Positions 14,630-21,559 of a DNA stretch of 37,811 bases are shown here, in pieces. The notes below the pieces were generated by a model. That model was not told where the DNA came from. It did no database searches and worked only from the letters and a program-made list of their open reading frames with translations. How positions within the stretch are numbered: the stretch's first letter is position 1; each line of letters begins with the position of its first letter. The stretch covers positions 1 to 37,811 of the forward strand of contig CAZDSH010000013.1 of NCBI GenBank assembly GCA_964508195.1, read 5' to 3'. This DNA is from JAAYEV01 sp964508195. Lineage in GTDB: Bacteria; Bacillota; Clostridia; Ch29. Both the position numbers and the translations under genes were made by a program.

Positions 14630-16984
14630 TTAGAGATTTCTCCATACCTTAGACACCATTACCGTCATATCGTCCTCGGGGTGCCCATCATAATATTCTA
14701 AAGTTTTTTCAAATATAATACGAGCTATTTCCTGGGGGTTACGATTGTCAATAGTTTTAAGAATCCCGGCTACCCAATCGCCGTCATCCGTTTCTTTGCA
14801 CGCTTCTACGATGCCGTCGGTAACCATTACTATGAAGTCTCCCTCCTTTACCGAAAATTTTTTCGTGTAATAATCCGCTTTATCCACGATACCCATAGGC
14901 AACGAAGAAGCGGCTAGCACCTTCACCCCGTCCCCACGTTTAATGTAAGTGGGCGGTGCCCCGGTTTTTATTATCTTTGCATCGCCGTTATATAGATCAA
15001 CTAATGCTATATCCAATGTGGAAAAGCTATCATCGAAGGATTTTAACATCATTATAGAATTTATAGTCCTAAGGGCCATCTCATAATCATAACCTACCCC
15101 TAACAGTTGTTCTAACATATTTATTGCGGTAGAACTTTCTATAGATGCGCCGGCGCCGGTGCCCATGCCATCGGAAAGGGCGATAAGATACTGTTGTTCC
15201 TTAAGCTCCATAAATGTATAATTGTCGCCGTTAATTTGATTTTCTTTCTTAGGGGCGGTATAGACCCCCGTAGAAACATTAAACCTTTGTTTTTCTACGA
15301 GTTTTAATGCACAAAGACCCTTCCTTATATCGCATAGATATCCCGCCTTTTTGAACTGTTTAGCGGTAATCGTAGCAACCACCGGTATTACCTTTTTTAT
15401 ACACTCTCTGCACCCGAAACATGCTTTCTTTTCTAGATACACCTCTAAACCCCTACCGGGTTTTTCTATTACGACTGTATTAAATATTTCTATACCTTCT
15501 TTGATCAGGGCATCGTGTATGTCATCTTCATGTTTACCATTAAAGTTAAGTTTTACATTCATCTCACCGACAAGGTTTTCTATAACCCCCGCCATGCCCC
15601 CTAACTGTTGCGATACAAGGTTCCTACAGTCCTCCATCTTTAACTGCCATTTATGGTTTATTTTGAACAATTCAAAATAATAGTTCACCATATCTGTTAA
15701 ATCCCTTGGCCTTAGGCATCTCTTTTTAAGCCCCGGGGGTATATGTTCTTCCCCTATTTGTCCCATTTCTTCGGCTGTGCACATGAGTTCAAATATCTCT
15801 TTATACGTCATATAAAAATCTTTCTTCCAACATATCTTACGGAGGCTACAGTCCCGGCATACTCGGTTGCATATATTGTCAATCAGCCTGTCCAAGCTAT
15901 GAATATCTAAATAATCCTCCCTAAAGGAAATATCGTTAAAGGTGGCGGATAATTGTGAGAATACTGTGGCAAACTCCTTTAACCTTATCATCGCAAATTC
16001 TTTGGCCTTTATATGGTAGGGTATTCTATTATTATGAATCTTCACATGATCCCCGGTTATAAAGGATAACCCTTCTAAAACAAAGCCGGGGATTAGCATA
16101 AACAAAACCGAGCCGATTAAAAGTTCCTCCATACCGATCACCGACAGCGGGCTACCGCCTACGTAGAGATTAAGTATTGAACTGCCTATTATAAACCCCA
16201 GTACGCTACCGGCTCGACCTAATTCCCTAAAGGTGCCCGCTAGGAGCCCCCCAAAGGAAAATACACCCGCCATAGCCGCCGCCTGGGTACCCATAAGCCC
16301 CGATGTAAGCCCAAAAAGTGCCCCCGCCGCGCTACCCACCGCGGCACCACCATTATAGGCACTGATTGTTATCAGTAATGTCATAATCGCAACCTTAATC
16401 GTAATATGCCATACACGTAGGGCACCTACACCGCTTACCGCTACCGCTATAGCAACAGCGGTGCATATAATCTCCTCCCTGGATATGTAATGATTTTTCC
16501 CCCATTCCTTAATAATCCCGAAGGCATAGTGGAATATATACACTAACATGCCCCCTGCAAGGGCCTCAAACCCAATTATCAATATATCGAATATCGAATA
16601 GGTGCCGAATATGTTTAACCATAACATCGAAACACCGAACATTACGGAGAAAGTTATAAGAGATGTCCCTTGTTTTTTTAAATCCCTTTTCCTAAATATT
16701 AAATGCAGGATTATATATAAAATGCCCATCATAATCATATATTTATAGGACCCCTTTAATCCAGCGACGCTTATTATGCCTAGGGTAGTCGAGAAAAATA
16801 CTGGTATAGGTCTATACCGGTTTAAAAGGGTAACGCTAAAAAACGCTATCCCAAAGGGCATTGCATTTTCTAGTATAAATGCCCTGGATATTAAAAAGGC
16901 TATGAGATTAACGGTTAAAAGCGTCCTTATATGGGCGACGCTCCTAGGTGGGATATAGGCTGATACGGCTTGACTCCTGTTCAT
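14630..16984 (-). CDS. spoIIE: Stage II sporulation protein E (membrane serine phosphatase)
   Basis: SpoIIE sits at the polar septum, helps to form it with FtsZ, and dephosphorylates SpoIIAA to release sigma F in the forespore. The 784-residue protein has about ten N-terminal hydrophobic helices (roughly 20-325) and a cysteine-containing middle region (VCRDCSLRKICW, and CFGCRECIKK near 500). The C-terminal PP2C phosphatase domain (about 580-784) has ALSDGMGTG and MVTDGIVEA, which supply metal-binding Asp residues. The start is ATG after GGAGG. It follows the tRNA cluster, as in Bacillus. The promoter at 17053-17085 has the 21-bp spacer known from Spo0A-activated sigma A promoters. Confidence 0.97.
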   Translation of the reverse strand: MNRSQAVSAYIPPRSVAHIRTLLTVNLIAFLISRAFILENAMPFGIAFFSVTLLNRYRPIPVFFSTTLGIISVAGLKGSYKYMIMMGILYIILHLIFRKRDLKKQGTSLITFSVMFGVSMLWLNIFGTYSIFDILIIGFEALAGGMLVYIFHYAFGIIKEWGKNHYISREEIICTAVAIAVAVSGVGALRVWHITIKVAIMTLLITISAYNGGAAVGSAAGALFGLTSGLMGTQAAAMAGVFSFGGLLAGTFRELGRAGSVLGFIIGSSILNLYVGGSPLSVIGMEELLIGSVLFMLIPGFVLEGLSFITGDHVKIHNNRIPYHIKAKEFAMIRLKEFATVFSQLSATFNDISFREDYLDIHSLDRLIDNICNRVCRDCSLRKICWKKDFYMTYKEIFELMCTAEEMGQIGEEHIPPGLKKRCLRPRDLTDMVNYYFELFKINHKWQLKMEDCRNLVSQQLGGMAGVIENLVGEMNVKLNFNGKHEDDIHDALIKEGIEIFNTVVIEKPGRGLEVYLEKKACFGCRECIKKVIPVVATITAKQFKKAGYLCDIRKGLCALKLVEKQRFNVSTGVYTAPKKENQINGDNYTFMELKEQQYLIALSDGMGTGAGASIESSTAINMLEQLLGVGYDYEMALRTINSIMMLKSFDDSFSTLDIALVDLYNGDAKIIKTGAPPTYIKRGDGVKVLAASSLPMGIVDKADYYTKKFSVKEGDFIVMVTDGIVEACKETDDGDWVAGILKTIDNRNPQEIARIIFEKTLEYYDGHPEDDMTVMVSKVWRNL

Positions 16985-17052
16985 CGAAATACCTCCAACT
17001 GTTTATTTTTTTAGTATCCCGCGGGACACTGCCATCCCAGACCGGTTATTAG

Positions 17053-17085
17053 ATTATAGCAGAGTCTGTCCGGGGTTTTTGTCAA
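17053..17085 (-). promoter_or_regulatory. spoIIE promoter with 21-bp spacer
   Basis: On the minus strand there is a perfect TTGACA (17085-17080) and a perfect TATAAT (17058-17053), but with 21 bases between them instead of 17. The same arrangement is known for the B. subtilis spoIIE and spoIIG promoters, which sigma A uses only with phosphorylated Spo0A. A TTTGTCAAT sequence on the plus strand (17078-17086) overlaps the -35 and matches the Spo0A box TTTGTCRAA at eight of nine positions. Confidence 0.85.
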
Positions 17086-17132
17086 TTATAGGTACGGGAA
17101 TCGTAAAAATATATGACATATTAGATTGGTAT

Positions 17133-17180
17133 TCCGACAGATACCCCCATAGGGCTTTGACAGTCCCCTTCATCTGTCAA
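17133..17180 (-). promoter_or_regulatory. Candidate upstream Spo0A-binding sites for spoIIE
   Basis: The segment holds TTGACAG (17157-17163) and CTGTCAA (17174-17180), a perfect inverted repeat of seven bases with a ten-base spacer. Both arms contain TGTCAA, the core of a Spo0A box, in opposite orientations. A third related site reads TGTCGGA on the minus strand at 17139-17133. They lie 50-95 bases upstream of the spoIIE -35. Confidence 0.5.
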
Positions 17181-17242
17181 TTGATACAACCTTTTTATTA
17201 AAATTTTAAAATGTTTTACAGCTTACGGAATAGTTAAACTAA

Positions 17243-17275
17243 AAAACGACGGGCTTAAAAAAATCCCGTCGTTTT
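17243..17275 (-). terminator. Terminator after the tRNA cluster
   Basis: Perfect 11-base stem AAAACGACGGG / CCCGTCGTTTT with an 11-base loop, ten bases beyond the 3' end of the tRNA-Val gene. It ends in a short T-run on the minus strand. Confidence 0.85.
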
Positions 17276-17284
17276 CGACTTTCA

Positions 17285-17360
17285 TGGTGGGCACAACTGG
17301 GCTCGAACCAGTGACCCCCTGCTTGTAAGGCAGGTGCTCTCCCAGCTGAGCTATGTGCCC
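17285..17360 (-). tRNA. tRNA-Val (anticodon TAC)
   Basis: A 76-base cloverleaf starting GGGCACATAGCTCAG, with anticodon loop CCTTACAAG, T-arm GGTTCGAGCC and an encoded 3' CCA. Acceptor arms GGGCACA and TGTGCCC pair fully. It is last in the four-tRNA transcript. Confidence 0.97.
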
Positions 17361-17365
17361 CTATA

Positions 17366-17440
17366 TGGTGACCCCTGGGGGAATCGAACCCCCGATACCG
17401 CCGTGAAAGGGCGGTGTCTTAGCCGCTTGACCAAGGGGCC
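17366..17440 (-). tRNA. tRNA-Glu (anticodon TTC)
   Basis: A 75-base cloverleaf starting GGCCCCTTGGTCAAG, with anticodon loop CCTTTCACG, T-arm GGTTCGATTCC and encoded CCA. It lies five bases before tRNA-Val. A Met-Glu tRNA pair is also found upstream of spoIIE in B. subtilis. Confidence 0.97.
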
Positions 17441-17446
17441 GTGTTT

Positions 17447-17523
17447 TGGTAGCGGCGAACGGATTTGAACCGCTGACACTGCGGGTATGAACCGCATGCT
17501 CTAGCCACCTGAGCTACGCCGCC
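17447..17523 (-). tRNA. tRNA-Met, elongator (anticodon CAT)
   Basis: A 77-base cloverleaf starting GGCGGCGTAGCTCAG, with anticodon loop GTTCATACC, T-arm GGTTCAAATCC and encoded CCA. The acceptor stem closes with a G1-U72 pair, and the body closely resembles the Bacillus elongator tRNA-Met. A lysidine-modified tRNA-Ile2 also has a CAT anticodon, but the acceptor sequence favours Met. Confidence 0.93.
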
Positions 17524-17525
17524 AT

Positions 17526-17603
<78 letters not shown>

Positions 17604-17633
17604 CCATTGTTGTTTCTTCCGACGACAGGCACT

Positions 17634-17662
17634 ATTATATAGCATATACTTTCCGTCGTCAA
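17634..17662 (-). promoter_or_regulatory. Promoter of the tRNA cluster
   Basis: On the minus strand, TTGACG (17662-17657), a 17-base spacer and a perfect TATAAT (17639-17634) lie about 30 bases before the initiator tRNA. A strong sigma A promoter suited to stable RNA. Confidence 0.9.
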
Positions 17663-17698
17663 CCCCTATTTTTGTAAACCCTTTATACTATTTATTAA

Positions 17699-17718
17699 AC
17701 CGTGCCTACAGGCACGGT
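17699..17718. terminator. Hairpin terminator after yabR
   Basis: Perfect 8-base stem ACCGTGCC / GGCACGGT with a four-base loop, just downstream of the yabR stop. The minus strand continues TTTAAT, a short T-run. The plus side also ends CTTTT. Confidence 0.75.
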
Positions 17719-17725
17719 CTTTTGG

Positions 17726-18145
17726 CTAATATTCCCCTCTTCTGAAACCTCCGCCTCTTTTGGATTCCTGGCTTTTTTTGAGCTGTTGTTGCTTTTCGTC
17801 GCTGTCCTTTAAGAACTTCATCATTCTATCTTCGAAGGACAGGTTCTTGGTCCTTGCCCTTTTCTCAGCCTCCCAGTCAATCTCAATGGGCCTTGAAGCT
17901 TTTTTCAAACGGGTGCCCGCCTGTTTTAACGATAGACTTATTTTCCCTTTACCGTCAACGGATATTACCTTTACTTTAACCTTATCCTTTTCCTTAAGGT
18001 ATTGTTTAATATCCTCCACATAATGGTCGGCTATTTCCGATATGTGCACAAGTCCGGTCCTTCCCCCCGGTAGCTGAATGAAGGCACCAAAACTGGCTAT
18101 ACTGGTAACCGTCCCTTCAACTATGCTCCCTACCTGAAACGGCAT
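17726..18145 (-). CDS. yabR: S1-domain RNA-binding protein (YabR family)
   Basis: The 139-residue protein has an N-terminal S1 domain (about residues 4-75: VGSIVEGTVTSIASFGAFIQL, then GRTGLVHISEIADHYVEDI and KVKVKVISVDGKGKISLSLK) and a basic, low-complexity C-terminal tail ending RRGEY. S1 proteins of this type bind RNA or the ribosome; the precise role of YabR is not established. The start is ATG with AGGAGG twelve bases upstream, a rather long spacing. It lies between divIC and the tRNAs, as in B. subtilis. Confidence 0.92.
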   Translation of the reverse strand: MPFQVGSIVEGTVTSIASFGAFIQLPGGRTGLVHISEIADHYVEDIKQYLKEKDKVKVKVISVDGKGKISLSLKQAGTRLKKASRPIEIDWEAEKRARTKNLSFEDRMMKFLKDSDEKQQQLKKSQESKRGGGFRRGEY

Positions 18146-18221
18146 AGATCAAAAATTCCTCCTCTTAGTTATTAAAACGCTACACGATATGTGATAATTA
18201 TATATTATGCAAGGGTTTATG

Positions 18222-18557
18222 TCAATTATCTGTATCATCACTTCCATAGTTAACGTCCACAAACATGATTTCGCCGGATTTGATGAGACCTAATTCTTCC
18301 CGGGCGGCCTTTTCTATGTACTCATCCCTTTGCATCATTTTAAGTTCTTCCCTAAGCCTTTGGTTTTCTTCCTCCATCTGCTCTATTTGTGTCCGTATCC
18401 GGTTTTCCTCAGCCCGAGCCTTCCTTATACCTATGTACTGGGCCGATAACGTATGAACCAGATATGCTATCAATAGTATCACAATTACACCCTTTAATTT
18501 TATGGGTCTTCTCGCACCCCTTGGCCTCTTTGGGCTTATCCTACGCACTTGTCCCAT
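18222..18557 (-). CDS. divIC: Septum formation initiator, DivIC/FtsB family
   Basis: DivIC/FtsB proteins join the divisome complex with FtsL and DivIB/FtsQ. The 111-residue protein has a basic cytoplasmic start, one transmembrane helix (about residues 22-39), and an extracytoplasmic coiled coil (about 45-80, rich in Glu and Arg heptads). The C-terminal YIEKAAREELGLIKSGE motif is typical of the family. The frame is open to 18575; the ATG at 18557 has GGGGG seven bases upstream and is preferred. It sits between yabQ and yabR, as in Bacillus. Confidence 0.93.
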   Translation of the reverse strand: MGQVRRISPKRPRGARRPIKLKGVIVILLIAYLVHTLSAQYIGIRKARAEENRIRTQIEQMEEENQRLREELKMMQRDEYIEKAAREELGLIKSGEIMFVDVNYGSDDTDN

Positions 18558-18627
18558 CACAAAGCCCCCGTTCATAGTTTGACCGTCCTGTATTATTGTT
18601 CTATGCCCGGGGCATAAATCCTTTATT

Positions 18628-19107
18628 TTATTCCTTGTTTTTAAATATAGGTACGTAATCCCGAAGGCTTACCTTTAAATCCTTGCACAGAACTATCGCC
18701 TTTGATTTGATCTTGTTACAGGGTTTCCACAGTATATTTGAAATCAATGTCACAGGCCCCGTCAATATCTTGAGTATCCCATAGGCAAGGCTTTTTATGC
18801 AATACATTAGCGCATACAACAGATAACGTACAATCCCGCTTACAAATTTCAGATATACAATCACACCGATTGCGAACCCCAACAGTTGGTAGACCCTTAT
18901 AAGGCCGCTGTTGCTTTTATACATTACGCACAGGATGAGTATAACGCCTAGGACCCAAAATATTATATCCCCTAACGCTGTTATCCCCTTGCCAAATCGG
19001 AATATATCCCGTATAAATCTATATAGATCGAATATGAACCCGAGCAAAAGCCCGCCATAGATCGAAATCAATAGGATAATTACCTGATCAGCTATTGATA
19101 GGAACAT
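18628..19107 (-). CDS. yabQ: Spore cortex biosynthesis protein YabQ
   Basis: YabQ is a mother-cell membrane protein needed for spore cortex formation in B. subtilis. The 159-residue protein has an N-terminal helix (SIADQVIILLISIYGGLLL), the family signature GFIFDLYRF, and three further hydrophobic segments before a basic tail. The ATG at 19107 is used because AGGGGG lies seven bases before it; the ATG at 19122 has no site. It follows yabP by about 76 bases, so both are probably co-transcribed during sporulation. Confidence 0.92.
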   Translation of the reverse strand: MFLSIADQVIILLISIYGGLLLGFIFDLYRFIRDIFRFGKGITALGDIIFWVLGVILILCVMYKSNSGLIRVYQLLGFAIGVIVYLKFVSGIVRYLLYALMYCIKSLAYGILKILTGPVTLISNILWKPCNKIKSKAIVLCKDLKVSLRDYVPIFKNKE

Positions 19108-19183
19108 ATAAGGCCCCCTCATCCTTTTATATATAATAGTTTAATCCGTCGTAATTATATGAAGCACCCCTTTGGATAACGGC

Positions 19184-19456
19184 CTATTTGAACATCCTGG
19201 CAAATATTCCTTTACCCTTGTCCTTAAATTCCCGACTCTCGGAATAAACGCAGCTTGTAATGTTCCCCCTCACATCTAGATACCCATCATCTATGTTTAG
19301 TTTATTGATCCTAAGACCCTCGCCGGTAATTATTAGCATACCGAGGGAAGTTTCAAGGGCAACCTCCTTTTCATCGAAATTGTATATATCCTTTACCCCG
19401 GATATGGACAAAACCTCCCTGTTTTCCAGCTTAATATCGTGCCCTTTTCCATCCAT
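19184..19456 (-). CDS. yabP: Spore protein YabP
   Basis: YabP is a small sporulation protein of the YabP/YqfC family, required with YabQ for a normal spore coat and cortex. The 90-residue product has the family pattern HDIKLENREVLSISGV, VALETSLGMLIITGEGL and LNIDDGYLDVRGNI, a beta-rich fold without a signal peptide. The start is ATG with an AAGGGGG site. It lies between the SpoIID-like gene and yabQ. Confidence 0.95.
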   Translation of the reverse strand: MDGKGHDIKLENREVLSISGVKDIYNFDEKEVALETSLGMLIITGEGLRINKLNIDDGYLDVRGNITSCVYSESREFKDKGKGIFARMFK

Positions 19457-19513
19457 CCCCCAACCCCCTTTCCATTACGTTAAATATTTATGTCCAGGGT
19501 TCGGAGTTTATTC

Positions 19514-20491
19514 CTAATCCCAGGCCTTTACTATATCGACCCCTTTAAAATAATGTTTAACTATGTCCTCAGCCTTTTTACCATCCTTCGCTAAGGCATA
19601 GGCCCCCCATTGGGATAGGCCCACGCCGTGCCCGTACCCCCGGCCTTTAATCGTGATCTTATCCCCTTTAATGTCTATGCTGTCGATTAACGTGGATTTC
19701 ATCTTTGTGCTCCCTATGGCTACACGGAATTCCGGTGCGGATACTCTCGTATCATCAAAGCTAAGCCATATGGCCCTATCCGAGGGCCCTTTTTGCGCTA
19801 TCCCTATGGAGCTTATATCCTTTACGTCCCTGCCTATCTCTTTTAGGGCCTTGATACCCTCTTGTTTTGTAAAGGTTGCGGACCAGCTACTGTCATCCTT
19901 CGGTGCCTCAGCGGAATCCGGCGACTTTACGCTCTTTATATAGGGCGGCTCATCTTCTTTAAAATCAAGGCCCTCTTTAGCCGTGGCCGTTCTGCCGCCG
20001 CCATGGGCATGGAACCATGCCTTTATATATTCGTTGTTATAAAGGGCTACTTTGCCCCGAGTCCTGTCTACCGCCCTTTTTACCCTTGGGTTTACCGATT
20101 GCTGATCCCATGCCTGGGCCTCCTCTATATCAGTAGAAATATGCGCCCCTTCGTATTTTGAACCGCCCTTTTCCGTTACAAAGTCCATCACAAAGGTACG
20201 GGCCAAGATAGCCTGGGCCGCTAATGCCTCCTCAGGCCAGTCATTTTTCATCTCCCCCGCTACGACACCTTGAAGGTATTCTTCAAAGGGTAGCTCCTTA
20301 ACCGCCTTATCCTCTTTAATGTAAACCTTTAAAACCGGTTCTTTACCTTGACCCTGGCTTATGGCTTCAGGTATCTTTGGCCTTATCGTCCCCGGGGACG
20401 GCCTTTGTTCAGGTTTTTTGTTCTGGGCGCAGGATACGACTAATAACAGGCATAGAATGATTATGTGTTTAATCATGTTTTTCCGTTTCAT
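19514..20491 (-). CDS. SpoIID/LytB-domain lipoprotein
   Basis: The 325-residue protein has a lipoprotein signal (basic start, hydrophobic core and lipobox VVSC with Cys21), a Pro-rich linker, and a SpoIID/LytB domain from about residue 60 to the end. The domain shows VAGEMKNDWPEEALAAQA with the conserved Glu, ILARTFVMDF, and GRGYGHGVGLSQWGAYALAK. SpoIID is a peptidoglycan transglycosylase acting on denuded glycan during engulfment. B. subtilis SpoIID is anchored by an uncleaved helix and encoded elsewhere, so this may be the genuine SpoIID or a paralogue. The open frame reaches a TTG at 20515, but AAGGAGG lies inside that extension, so the ATG at 20491 is the start. Confidence 0.9.
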   Translation of the reverse strand: MKRKNMIKHIIILCLLLVVSCAQNKKPEQRPSPGTIRPKIPEAISQGQGKEPVLKVYIKEDKAVKELPFEEYLQGVVAGEMKNDWPEEALAAQAILARTFVMDFVTEKGGSKYEGAHISTDIEEAQAWDQQSVNPRVKRAVDRTRGKVALYNNEYIKAWFHAHGGGRTATAKEGLDFKEDEPPYIKSVKSPDSAEAPKDDSSWSATFTKQEGIKALKEIGRDVKDISSIGIAQKGPSDRAIWLSFDDTRVSAPEFRVAIGSTKMKSTLIDSIDIKGDKITIKGRGYGHGVGLSQWGAYALAKDGKKAEDIVKHYFKGVDIVKAWD

Positions 20492-20535
20492 CCGTATAAT
20501 TTCCTCCTTATACAATTTAGTATAGTTATTCCATA

Positions 20536-20584
20536 GCCACGGCCCGAAACAGCTCGGCCCTAGGCCGGGCTTTCTCGCCGTGGC
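20536..20584 (-). ncRNA. Structured RNA element in the leader of the SpoIID-like gene
   Basis: The outer stem is GCCACGGC / GCCGTGGC (8 bp, perfect). It encloses an asymmetric internal loop and an inner stem of nine pairs (AGCCCGGCC / GGCCGAGCT on the minus strand, one G-U wobble) with a three-base loop. It lies 45 bases before the ATG and about 30 before the ribosome site. There is no T-run, so it is not an intrinsic terminator. I do not recognise a known riboswitch class in it. Confidence 0.5.
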
Positions 20585-20685
20585 GGTAAGGCAAAGATAA
20601 GCATATATGTATTAGTATTCGGAAAAACCGTCACTTATAATATGTAAGTTTTAACCACAAAAAATTCCGTGCGCTCAATATGCCC

Positions 20686-20727
20686 ATAGATAGGGCGGAC
20701 TTTTTAAAAAAAATCCGCCCTATCTAT
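20686..20727 (-). terminator. Long hairpin at the end of rqcP
   Basis: A perfect 14-base stem (ATAGATAGGGCGGA / TCCGCCCTATCTAT) overlaps the rqcP stop codon. Its loop is made of an A-run and a T-run that can also pair. No T-run follows the stem on the minus strand, so termination would be atypical; protection of the 3' end is also possible. Confidence 0.6.
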
Positions 20728-20966
20728 TCTATGATTCGATACATCTCCCTAGCCCCGTCCTTACCGATACCCTTTTCTAAACTTTCAACCTGGACCTTTA
20801 CCTTTTTTTCGCCGAAGGACAGCTCCAACATATCCCCGGGCTTAACTTTAGAACCTGCCTTCGCCGGTCTATCGTTCTGCCGTATTCGGCCTCCTTCGCA
20901 GGCTTCCTTAGCTACGGTCCTTCTCTTTATTAACCTGGATTCCTTAAGAAATTTGTCCAATCTCAA
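20724..20966 (-). CDS. rqcP: RNA-binding S4 domain protein RqcP (YabO)
   Basis: RqcP binds the 50S subunit with RqcH and drives alanine tailing in ribosome quality control; it was earlier annotated as a heat-shock Hsp15-like protein. The 80-residue protein is a single S4 domain, starting MRLDKFLKESRLIKRRTVA and including RIRQNDRPAKAGSKVKPGD. The start is TTG with an AGGGGG site. It is preceded by hup and its terminator, matching the mazG-rqcP-yabP neighbourhood of Bacillus. Confidence 0.95.
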   Translation of the reverse strand: MRLDKFLKESRLIKRRTVAKEACEGGRIRQNDRPAKAGSKVKPGDMLELSFGEKKVKVQVESLEKGIGKDGAREMYRIIE

Positions 20967-21094
20967 AGGATCAACCCCCTCTGTTTTTAAGCTATATACA
21001 AAACGTTAGCAAAGTCATATTCCTCTATTTGTCATCCAAAGGTCCCCGTGCAGGACTACAATGGTATAAAGCATCCGCCGCGTTGAACGGAAAT

Positions 21095-21125
21095 AAAAAA
21101 ATCAGGCCCGGGACCTGATTTTTTT
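21095..21125. terminator. Bidirectional terminator after hup
   Basis: Stem AAAAAAATCAGG / CCTGATTTTTTT with a seven-base loop, five bases past the hup stop. The T-run is present on both strands. Confidence 0.95.
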
Positions 21126-21130
21126 ATCCG

Positions 21131-21406
21131 CTATTGATTTACAATATCCTTCAGCGCTTTACCGGCCTTAAACACCGGAGCCTTAGAAGCCGGTATTATC
21201 ATTTCCTCCTGCGTCTTAGGATTACGCCCTTTCCTTTCCTTCCTATCCCTGACGTCAAAGGTGCCAAATCCTACTAGTTGTACCTTTTCACCCTTTGATA
21301 ATGCATCACTTACGGATTCCATAAAAGAATTAATAGCCTTTTCAGTGTCCTTTTTAGTCAAACCGCTCTTTTCAGCCATGCTGGCAATAAGTTCCGCTTT
21401 GTTCAA
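21131..21406 (-). CDS. hup: DNA-binding protein HU
   Basis: HU is the main histone-like DNA-bending protein. The 91-residue product has the standard start MNKAELIASMAEKSGLTKKD, GEKVQLVGFGTFDVRDR, and the DNA-binding arm RKGRNPKTQEEMIIPASKAP. The start is TTG with GGGAGG eight bases before it. HU genes often follow mazG in Clostridia; in B. subtilis it lies elsewhere. It is closed by a strong terminator and is probably expressed both alone and by read-through from mazG. Confidence 0.97.
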   Translation of the reverse strand: MNKAELIASMAEKSGLTKKDTEKAINSFMESVSDALSKGEKVQLVGFGTFDVRDRKERKGRNPKTQEEMIIPASKAPVFKAGKALKDIVNQ

Positions 21407-21559
21407 ACAGATTACCTCCCTTGTTTTGGTTTTCTCCCTTAATGCTATTCTACGAAACCTTTGGGATTCCTCCTCTTTGGTACTATCTTTTATCAGTTTT
21501 ATTAAAATTATGTACTTTTATCCCCCATTACGGGTTTTATACACTGTTTAGGGCTTTTT

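Larger units (their letters stand above)
16985..17284. other. 300-base spacer between the tRNA cluster and spoIIE
   Basis: It holds the tRNA terminator (17243-17275), Spo0A-box-like sites and an inverted repeat (17133-17180), the spoIIE promoter (17053-17085) and the spoIIE leader. I see no gene in it. Confidence 0.7.
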
